Shown here piece by piece: positions 1-5,079 of a stretch of DNA of 5,611 nucleotides (the first letter of the stretch is position 1; every line of letters begins with the position of its first letter). A model generated the notes under the pieces. It did not search any database. It saw only the letters and a list, made by a program, of their open reading frames with translations, and was not told the origin of the DNA. The translations under genes and the position numbers were made by a program. This DNA comes from an uncultured Bacilli bacterium (lineage in GTDB: Bacteria > Bacillota_I > Bacilli_A > RF39 > UBA660), in assembly GCA_934101235.1 (NCBI GenBank), contig CAKORH010000072.1:1-5611 (forward strand). Reading direction: 5' to 3'.

Positions 1-921
1 GGTACTGGCTTATCAAATCTATTATCTGGATTAAAACTATTTCCAGTTAATGTTACTGCTGTAATAAGTGTTGCAGATGATGGAAGAAGTACCGGTACTT
101 TAAAAAGAGAATTAAATATACCTGCAGTTGGTGATATAGGAAAAGTTATGCTTACTATGTCTAATGCAAATCAAGAACTAATTGATTTATTATCTTATAG
201 ATTTAGTAATCCATCTTTAGAAAATCATCCTATTCGTAATATATTATTGGCTGCTTTAATAGATCAAAAGGGTAATTTAACAGATTCTATAGATTTTATG
301 TGTAAATTACTTAAGATTAATGGACGTATTTTGCCTATAACTGAAGATAAAGTTGAATTAGTAGGTATTATGAATGATAATTCAATAGTTTATGGTGAAG
401 AAAATATAACTATGAGTGATAAAAGAATTAAAGAAATTAAATATGATAAAAAATTTAATATAAATAAAGAAGTTATAAAAAGTATAAAAAGTGCTGACTT
501 AATTATTTTTTCACCTGGTTCATTATATACTAGTTTAACTCCACATCTTATAATAGATGAAATTAATGAAACAATAAATGAATCAAAGGCTAAAAAAATG
601 TACGTATGTAATTTATTTACGCAACCTGGAGAAACTGATGATTATAAAGTAAGCGATCACTTAGAATTATTATTACGATATATAAATAATCTTGATGTTG
701 TTATTGCAAATGATAAAAAAATACCTAGTAATATAGCTCGTAAATATTCTAGAGAAGAAGAAAAAGATTGTGTAAAAATAGATAAAAATAATATTGATAA
801 ATTGGGTGTTAAATTAATTAGTGATAAAATATATCATATATCAAAAGTAGATGGTACTATTAAACATGATCCTTTGAAAACAGCATATTTAATATTTTCT
901 TACTTAATGGATGAGGTATAA
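1..921 (+). CDS. yvcK: YvcK/CofD-family gluconeogenesis factor, 5'-truncated by the window
   Basis: The reading frame is open from base 1, and 306 residues are visible. The B. subtilis YvcK family is about 317 residues, so only about ten N-terminal residues (the start of the MxxIVxIGGGTG-type strand) are missing. An internal ATG at 148 is not the start, because the upstream codons encode the conserved GTGLSNLL glycine loop and the VADDGRSTG motif that binds the nucleotide-type ligand in CofD-like proteins. Further family marks are SPGSLYTSL (visible residues about 168-176) and NLFTQPGETDDY followed by SDHLE (about 204-222). YvcK proteins bind UDP-GlcNAc and link carbon metabolism to peptidoglycan synthesis and cell shape in the cytoplasm; no enzymatic reaction is established. 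whiA begins 2 nt after the stop, so the two are co-transcribed. The usual upstream partner, rapZ/yvcJ, would lie outside the window. Family assignment is firm; the physiological role is known from relatives only. Confidence 0.95.
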   Translation, partial: GTGLSNLLSGLKLFPVNVTAVISVADDGRSTGTLKRELNIPAVGDIGKVMLTMSNANQELIDLLSYRFSNPSLENHPIRNILLAALIDQKGNLTDSIDFMCKLLKINGRILPITEDKVELVGIMNDNSIVYGEENITMSDKRIKEIKYDKKFNINKEVIKSIKSADLIIFSPGSLYTSLTPHLIIDEINETINESKAKKMYVCNLFTQPGETDDYKVSDHLELLLRYINNLDVVIANDKKIPSNIARKYSREEEKDCVKIDKNNIDKLGVKLISDKIYHISKVDGTIKHDPLKTAYLIFSYLMDEV

Positions 922-923
922 AA

Positions 924-1826
924 ATGACTTTCACTACTAGAATAAAAGATGAAATAACTAAAGATATAAGTGATAGTTTAGAATCTAGAATAGAGTTATT
1001 ATCTTATTTGAATTTTATGGGTGAATATAAAGATAATAAATTATACTTATATATAGAAAATGCTAGTGTAGCTAGATATATATTTAAATTATTAAAAATT
1101 AATTATAATATAAATATTAACTTAACTATACGTACTTTAAAAAGATTTAAAATTAAGAAAATATATATTTTATCTATAAATGAAAAGATAGATATTATAA
1201 AAGATGAAATAAATGATTTATTACTTAATATAAAGAATTCTAGTAATGAAGAGATTGCTGCGTTTTTAAAGGGAGCATTTTTGGCTAGTGGATCTATTAA
1301 TGATCCATCTAAAAGTAAATATCATTTAGAATTCTTAATAGATGACATAAATAGTGCTAATTTAGTAAACGAATTACTTATAATATTAAAGTTTAAGAGT
1401 AAAGTAATTAGAAGAGATAAAGGGTATATGGTTTATATCAAAATTAGTGAAGAGATAAGTGATTTTATTAAAGTATTAGGTGCTACTAATTCATTATTTT
1501 ATTATGAAGATATAAGAATATATAGAGATCATAAAAATATGGTTAATAGATTAAATAATTGTGAACAAGCTAATATGGAAAAGAGTATGAAGACTGCTTT
1601 AGAACAATTAAATAATATTAAATATTTAAGAGATAATGACTTAATAGATTTATTAGATGATAAAATAAAATTGGTTATTAGTTATAGAGAAAAATATCCT
1701 GAAACTACTATGAATGAACTTGCATATATAATATCTATGGAAACTGAAACAAGTTTAACTAAATCATGTATAAATCATTATTTTAGAAAGATAAAAGATT
1801 TAGTTAATAAAGATAAAAATAAATAG
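924..1826 (+). CDS. whiA: WhiA DNA-binding regulator
   Basis: The protein has 300 residues, slightly shorter than B. subtilis WhiA (about 316). The N-terminal part (about 1-95) begins with the typical SFxxxxKxEI-like TTRIKDEI. A LAGLIDADG homing-endonuclease-like fold is marked by FLKGAFLASGSINDP (114-128) and YHLEF (133-137). The linker carries RDHKNMVNRLNNCEQAN (201-217) and the LEQLNNIKYL stretch. The C-terminal helix-turn-helix (about 250-295) includes SYREKYPETTMNELA and KSCINHYFRKI. WhiA is a DNA-binding protein required for sporulation in Streptomyces and tied to cell division and chromosome segregation in non-sporulating and Bacillus species. The ATG at 924 is preceded by GAGGT at 913-917, inside the end of yvcK, with a 6-nt gap, so translation is probably coupled. 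Where most relatives have Gly in KSG(V/I)NHR, this protein has Cys282, a minor deviation in the HTH. The identification is firm. Confidence 0.95.
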   Translation: MTFTTRIKDEITKDISDSLESRIELLSYLNFMGEYKDNKLYLYIENASVARYIFKLLKINYNININLTIRTLKRFKIKKIYILSINEKIDIIKDEINDLLLNIKNSSNEEIAAFLKGAFLASGSINDPSKSKYHLEFLIDDINSANLVNELLIILKFKSKVIRRDKGYMVYIKISEEISDFIKVLGATNSLFYYEDIRIYRDHKNMVNRLNNCEQANMEKSMKTALEQLNNIKYLRDNDLIDLLDDKIKLVISYREKYPETTMNELAYIISMETETSLTKSCINHYFRKIKDLVNKDKNK

Positions 1827-1856
1827 TGTAAACAATAAAAATAAATAATGTAAATA
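1813..1856 (+). repeat. 22-bp tandem duplication across the whiA stop codon
   Basis: Two adjacent copies, 1813-1834 and 1835-1856, match at 20 of 22 positions; the differences are G/A at unit position 14 and C/T at position 21. The first copy contains the last codons and the TAG stop of whiA (1824-1826). The second lies entirely downstream. This looks like a slippage duplication of the gene's 3' tail; no function is apparent. Confidence 0.7.
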
Positions 1857-1860
1857 ATAT

Positions 1861-1889
1861 AAGTTAATGTATTAACATTAATTTTTTTT
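1861..1889 (+). terminator. Weak intrinsic terminator after whiA
   Basis: Seven perfect pairs form between TTAATGT (1864-1870) and ACATTAA (1875-1881), around a 4-nt loop. They extend through a G-U pair and two A-U pairs with 1861-1863. The hairpin runs straight into eight T residues (1882-1889). The stem has only one G-C pair, so it is probably leaky, but its position 35 nt after the whiA stop fits a terminator. Confidence 0.6.
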
Positions 1890-1890
1890 G

Positions 1891-1899
1891 TGGTAATAT
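1891..1899 (+). promoter_or_regulatory. Extended -10 promoter for the DUF3298 gene
   Basis: TGG immediately followed by TAATAT (1894-1899) matches the TGn-TATAAT extended -10 form. No good -35 is seen: the 17-nt-spaced site falls inside the terminator hairpin. Predicted transcription start is near 1906, only about 11 nt before the ATG. The call rests on sequence match and on the same arrangement recurring at 2719-2727 and 3364-3372. Confidence 0.5.
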
Positions 1900-1905
1900 T
1901 TAAGT

Positions 1906-1911
1906 AGGTGA
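1906..1911 (+). promoter_or_regulatory. Shine-Dalgarno site that sets the start at 1917
   Basis: AGGTGA sits 5 nt upstream of the ATG at 1917. The in-frame GTG at 1908 lies inside this site, so it cannot use it and is an unlikely start. Confidence 0.75.
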
Positions 1912-1916
1912 TATTT

Positions 1917-2690
1917 ATGAAGAAAGGTTTAATATTTGTTTTAGTAACTATAATTGTTATTTTAGGAGGATACATTATTATTGATAAAGTATATGATGGT
2001 GATATAAATAATATTTTTAATAAGCATGAAGAAAAAGAAATAGAAGAAAAGAAAGATGAAAGTAGTAGTATAAAAGATGACTTTATTATTTCATATAAAG
2101 AAGAAAAGTATGAAGTAGAAAAAATAGTTAGTACTAGAAATTTACCTATAATAGTTAGTAAAAATTATCAAGATATTGCAACTAAGATACAAGAATCTTT
2201 AACTGATATATCTAACCAAGAGTGGAAAAATATTAAAGATAGTGAAGATGAATATAAGAATGTTTTAGAAGACAATTTAGGAATAAAATATTTAGTTGAT
2301 GAAAGTAAGAGAACAAATAAATATATAAGTTTTAAATTTACTGAAGAAGGTACATTTGGTGGAGTATCTTGGGATAGTATAAAAGTGTATAATTATAGTT
2401 TTAAAAATGGTGAAGTACTTAAATTAAGTGATATAGTTAGTAATTATGATAAATTTATGAGTGAAGTAGTAAAATTAGTAAAGAATAAATTATCAGAAGA
2501 AAATATTGATGTAAGTGAAGATGTTATAAAAAGTGAAATAGTTAAAGATGGTAATTGGAGTATAGATAGTAATGAATTAATTTTCTATTTTGATAAATAT
2601 TCTATTGCTAGTGGTGCTGCTGGTGTAGTTAATATAAGTGTTAGTTTTGATGAAATAGGTAATTATATAGAAAAAGATTATAAAAATTAG
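1917..2690 (+). CDS. Membrane-anchored DUF4163/DUF3298 (RsiV C-terminal-like) extracytoplasmic protein
   Basis: The ATG at 1917 is chosen over the in-frame GTG at 1908 because AGGTGA lies exactly 5 nt before it, giving 257 residues. Residues 1-3 (MKK) are followed by one hydrophobic segment at about 4-22 (GLIFVLVTIIVILGGYIII), then a charged Lys/Glu/Asp-rich linker (about 35-55). There is no lipobox cysteine, so the topology is most likely an N-in membrane anchor with the rest outside. The domain from about 56 fits DUF4163 plus DUF3298: FGGVSWDSIKVYNYSFKNGE (147-166), LKLSDI, and near the C-terminus YFDKYSIASGAAGVVNISV (224-242). The same domain forms the lysozyme-sensing part of the anti-sigma factor RsiV. 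Here there is no cytoplasmic anti-sigma region, only two or three residues before the membrane segment. It is therefore not RsiV itself. A role in envelope or ligand binding is plausible but unproven. The gene is flanked by terminators on both sides and appears monocistronic. Confidence 0.8.
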   Translation: MKKGLIFVLVTIIVILGGYIIIDKVYDGDINNIFNKHEEKEIEEKKDESSSIKDDFIISYKEEKYEVEKIVSTRNLPIIVSKNYQDIATKIQESLTDISNQEWKNIKDSEDEYKNVLEDNLGIKYLVDESKRTNKYISFKFTEEGTFGGVSWDSIKVYNYSFKNGEVLKLSDIVSNYDKFMSEVVKLVKNKLSEENIDVSEDVIKSEIVKDGNWSIDSNELIFYFDKYSIASGAAGVVNISVSFDEIGNYIEKDYKN

Positions 2691-2693
2691 AAT

Positions 2694-2716
2694 AGAGTAG
2701 TTAATACTCTTTTTTT
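2694..2716 (+). terminator. Intrinsic terminator after the DUF3298 gene
   Basis: AGAGTA (2694-2699) pairs with TACTCT (2705-2710) around a 5-nt loop. It is followed by an uninterrupted T run to 2716. The hairpin starts 4 nt after the stop codon. Confidence 0.75.
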
Positions 2717-2718
2717 GA

Positions 2719-2727
2719 TGATATAAT
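2719..2727 (+). promoter_or_regulatory. Extended -10 promoter with consensus TATAAT
   Basis: TGA followed by a perfect TATAAT (2722-2727) gives a consensus extended -10 element. It begins 2 nt after the T run of the preceding terminator. No -35 consensus is visible at 16-18 nt. Transcription should start near 2734, leaving a leader of about 12 nt before the ATG at 2746. Confidence 0.65.
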
Positions 2728-2745
2728 CGTGTTAGATGTAGATAT

Positions 2746-3327
2746 ATGAAGATATTAATTGTAGGTTCAGTAGCTAGTGGGAAAAGTACTTTAGCAAGAA
2801 AACTTAGTAAAGATAGTAATATTAGTGTGTATGAGGTAAGTATGAAAAATAAGAATGATTTTATGTATACTTTTAAACATAGATTAGTTGTTATATATTT
2901 AGCAAATAAATATATTTCATCTGATAAAGTAGATTTGTTAGAAAGAATAAAGAAACATGATGTAGATAAATTATTTAATTATATGTTTTATGATAAAAAG
3001 ACTGTTTCTAAGATGCATAGGTTACTATCTAGTCATCATGATAATGAAATAGATAAAACATATGAAGATTATGTAGAGATGGTATTAGATTGGGAAAGTG
3101 CTAGATATACTAAGAGTGATAAACCATTAAATGCTTATGATACATTATATAAATATTATCCATATATGAAAGATAATATTTTACCGATACTTAGAGAATT
3201 TAAGATAGATAAAAGTAATTTAGATAAAGAAAGTGATGTTATAGAATATGTTAATTCCATTAATGTTACGTTGGAAGATATAAAGGAATTTATGAATTCT
3301 TATATAAATGATTATTTTAATTGTTAA
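2746..3327 (+). CDS. P-loop N-terminus fused to a DUF5662-like (HD-type) region
   Basis: The protein has 193 residues. Residues 1-35 look like the first strand, P-loop and first helix of a small-molecule kinase: KILIVGSVASGKSTLARKL, with Walker A G7-x4-G12-K13-S14. The rest of a kinase (Walker B, LID) is not recognisable. From about residue 40 the sequence instead resembles DUF5662: KHRLVVIYL (H45), RIKKHDVDKLFNYM (H71-D72), MHRLLSSHHDNE (H91, H97, H98, N100), and an EMVLDWESA stretch (111-119, D115) followed by Tyr-rich ends. The spaced H...HD...HH...D pattern suggests an HD-like metal site. The biochemical activity is unknown; nucleotide binding plus phosphohydrolase chemistry is inference. 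The ATG at 2746 has no clear Shine-Dalgarno site, only the weak AGATGTAGAT, and a predicted leader of only about 12 nt. The gene has its own promoter and a strong terminator, so it is probably monocistronic. Confidence 0.75.
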   Translation: MKILIVGSVASGKSTLARKLSKDSNISVYEVSMKNKNDFMYTFKHRLVVIYLANKYISSDKVDLLERIKKHDVDKLFNYMFYDKKTVSKMHRLLSSHHDNEIDKTYEDYVEMVLDWESARYTKSDKPLNAYDTLYKYYPYMKDNILPILREFKIDKSNLDKESDVIEYVNSINVTLEDIKEFMNSYINDYFNC

Positions 3328-3351
3328 CTCTACAAATTGTAGAGTTTTTTT
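3326..3351 (+). terminator. Strong intrinsic terminator after the P-loop/DUF5662 gene
   Basis: AACTCTACA (3326-3334) pairs perfectly with TGTAGAGTT (3338-3346) around a 3-nt loop and flows into a T run ending at 3351. The 5' arm begins inside the stop codon (3325-3327). This is the most stable hairpin in the window by eye. Confidence 0.85.
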
Positions 3352-3363
3352 GATGGAGCCTTA

Positions 3364-3372
3364 TGTTATATT
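3364..3372 (+). promoter_or_regulatory. Extended -10 promoter of the phosphatase / AAA-CYTH operon
   Basis: TGT followed by TATATT (3367-3372) is an extended -10 element. The only thing at -35 spacing is the T run of the upstream terminator. Predicted transcription start is near 3379, right next to the AGGTGA Shine-Dalgarno site. Confidence 0.5.
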
Positions 3373-3379
3373 TTAAATG

Positions 3380-3385
3380 AGGTGA
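3380..3385 (+). promoter_or_regulatory. Shine-Dalgarno site pointing to an ATT start at 3391
   Basis: AGGTGA lies 5 nt before ATT (3391-3393), the same spacing that AGGTGA at 1906 has to the ATG at 1917. The in-frame GTG at 3382 lies within the site itself. The first in-frame ATG (3403) falls just before the catalytic RHG and is 17 nt away. Confidence 0.55.
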
Positions 3386-3948
3386 TAAGTATTGTTTATT
3401 TAATGAGACATGGTCAAGATGATGAAGATTATATTGGAGGATGGAGTGATGTAAGATTAATAGATGAAGGTATAAAGGATGTTAAGAATAATGCAGTTTG
3501 GATTAAAGATAATTTAAATATTAAAAAAATAATTTGTAGTAATGTTTTAAGGTGTAGGGAAACTACTAAAATTGTGAATAGTAAACTTAATGTTGATGTA
3601 GAATATACTGATAATTTAAGAGAACAAAATAAAGGTTTATTAAATGGAGTTAACAAGTGTGAAGCATATAAAAATTATAAAGAGTTTTTGGATAATATAC
3701 ATATTTATAGTAAGTATCCTAATGGTGAGTCTTTATTAGATTTATATAATAGAATTAAAGTTTATTTAGAATATATTTTAAGGATGAATGATGATACTTT
3801 GTTAATAACTCATCGTGGAGTAATTAATATGATATACTTTATAACTTTGAATAAAGAGTTAGATATGAATAAAAAACAATTTAATGTTGATACTGCATCA
3901 ATACATGAATTAGATAAAAATTTAAAAAAGATAAGGAGAATTAAATGA
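3382..3948 (+). CDS. Histidine phosphatase family (phosphoglycerate mutase-like) protein
   Basis: The protein has 188 residues counted from the GTG at 3382. All landmarks of the histidine phosphatase superfamily are visible. Catalytic RHG is at 9-11 in VYLMRHGQ, H10 being the phosphorylated residue. SNVLRCRETTKI (53-64) carries the second Arg (R57). LREQNKGLLNG (79-89) has the acid E81. PNGESLLDLYNRI (113-125) follows, and LLITHRG (140-146) has the second His, H144. The substrate cannot be told from sequence; members dephosphorylate sugar phosphates, nucleotides, cobalamin intermediates or proteins. The coordinate uses the longest conventional start, but the Shine-Dalgarno position suggests real initiation at ATT 3391, which would give a 185-residue protein starting VYLMRHG. 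Its TGA stop overlaps the next gene's ATG (ATGA, 3945-3948), so the two are translationally coupled and probably act in one process. Confidence 0.9.
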   Translation: MISIVYLMRHGQDDEDYIGGWSDVRLIDEGIKDVKNNAVWIKDNLNIKKIICSNVLRCRETTKIVNSKLNVDVEYTDNLREQNKGLLNGVNKCEAYKNYKEFLDNIHIYSKYPNGESLLDLYNRIKVYLEYILRMNDDTLLITHRGVINMIYFITLNKELDMNKKQFNVDTASIHELDKNLKKIRRIK

Positions 3949-5075
3949 TAAAAAAAGTTGTATTAACTGGAGGACCTGGAAGTGGTAAAACTACTGTTTT
4001 GAATAAAATAAAAGATAGTTTTAATTCTAGAAATGTAAAAGTAATTGTAGTTGGTGAAACTGCTACTGAAGTTATTAATTCTGGTATAAAAAGTTTTGGA
4101 GAAGATAAGATTGATATTGTTGATTTTCAAGAATTAATATTATCTTTACAATTAAGTAAAGAACGTATTTTTGATAGAGCAATTGAATTTTATAGTGATA
4201 GATATCCATCAAAAGATATATTAGTTATTTATGATAGGGGTGTTATTGATAATAAAGCATTTATAAATGATCAAGAATTCGTTGATGTAATGAATAGAGT
4301 TGATAAAAGTAATAATTATTCTTTGTTATTAAATAACTATGATTTAATAATTGATTTGGTAAGTGCGAAAGAGTTTTATACAATACAGAATAATGAAGCT
4401 AGAAGTGAGGATGTTGATAGTGCATTAAAATTAGGAAAGGATACGTTAAAAAGTTGGTTAGGACATCCTAAATTAAAAATAATTTTACCTAAAGAAAAAA
4501 TTGAGGATAAAGTTTTAGAAGTATCAAAATATTTAAATGAGTTAATGTCTAAGAAACAAATAAAAAATCAAAAAAAATACTTAGTAGATTTAAGTAAGAC
4601 AGATATAAATCATATACTAAGTATAGGTAATAGTACATTAATTAATCAAACATATTTAATTAGTAATGATAATTATGAAAAAAGACTTAGAAAAACTTTT
4701 ATGAATGATAGTTTATCATATAATTTGACTGTTTATAAAATATTATATGATGGTAGTAAAGTTATAGAAAGTAGTAAAAATATTGATAAAAAAATATATA
4801 ATGAATTATTAGAATTTAAAATGAAAGATAAAAAAATGATAGTTAAAAATAGAATTTATTTTGATTATTTAGGTACTTATATGTATTTAGATATATTTTA
4901 TGATGATGGTAAAAGGGAAGATATTGGTTATTTAGAAATTGATGATGATAAAGAAGTTAGTATGCCTTTATTTATATCTATATTAGAAGATGTAACATTA
5001 GATCAAAATTATAATAATTTTAATAAGGCTACTAGAGATAGTTTATCTAATAATAAAAAATTAATTTATACTTAA
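3945..5075 (+). CDS. AAA_28 NTPase fused to a CYTH-like domain
   Basis: The protein has 376 residues with two domains. The N-terminal P-loop NTPase of AAA_28/NadR-kinase type (about 1-200) shows Walker A GGPGSGKTT (9-17), GETATEVI (37-44), the Walker B-like ILVIYDRG with D97, and the LID-like NNEARSEDVDSA (149-160) followed by LGHPKLKII (172-180). The C-terminal part (about 207-376) looks like a CYTH/triphosphate-tunnel domain: KKYLV (210-214), QTYL (235-238), EKRLRKT (245-251), NLTVYKIL (260-267), YLGTYMYLDIFY and GYLEIDDDKE (328-337). The combination resembles eukaryotic TTD14 and bacterial AAA_28 proteins with CYTH-like tails. ATP or GTP binding is well supported; the reaction is unknown. 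The usual ExExK at the CYTH start is KNQKK (207-211), so both glutamates are lost. Start: AAGGAG (3933-3938) lies 6 nt before the ATG, which overlaps the upstream stop. The 3' end overlaps the minus-strand CYTH gene by 15 bp. Confidence 0.85.
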   Translation: MIKKVVLTGGPGSGKTTVLNKIKDSFNSRNVKVIVVGETATEVINSGIKSFGEDKIDIVDFQELILSLQLSKERIFDRAIEFYSDRYPSKDILVIYDRGVIDNKAFINDQEFVDVMNRVDKSNNYSLLLNNYDLIIDLVSAKEFYTIQNNEARSEDVDSALKLGKDTLKSWLGHPKLKIILPKEKIEDKVLEVSKYLNELMSKKQIKNQKKYLVDLSKTDINHILSIGNSTLINQTYLISNDNYEKRLRKTFMNDSLSYNLTVYKILYDGSKVIESSKNIDKKIYNELLEFKMKDKKMIVKNRIYFDYLGTYMYLDIFYDDGKREDIGYLEIDDDKEVSMPLFISILEDVTLDQNYNNFNKATRDSLSNNKKLIYT

Positions 5076-5079
5076 TTCT
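5055..5079 (-). terminator. Possible weak terminator of the minus-strand CYTH gene
   Basis: Read on the minus strand, AGAATTAA (5079-5072) can pair with TTAATTTT (5064-5057), including one G-U, around a 7-nt loop, and the T run continues to 5055. It is made almost only of A-U pairs, so stability is doubtful. It lies inside the overlap of the two convergent genes. No hairpin with a T run is seen for the plus-strand gene here. Confidence 0.25.

Noticed and set aside
1908..1916. GTG at 1908 as the start of the DUF3298 gene
   Set aside because: The GTG is part of the AGGTGA Shine-Dalgarno site that serves the ATG at 1917, and MKK plus hydrophobic residues is the natural anchor start.
1778..1975. 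Minus-strand open frame of 65 codons across the whiA / DUF3298 gap
   Set aside because: It runs antisense through the whiA end, the tandem repeat, the terminator and the next gene's start. Its product is low-complexity Ile/Thr/Tyr-rich, as expected from AT-rich DNA, and it has no Shine-Dalgarno site.
3429..3656. Minus-strand open frame of 75 codons inside the phosphatase gene
   Set aside because: It is fully antisense to a well-supported histidine phosphatase and resembles no known family; it is a shadow frame.
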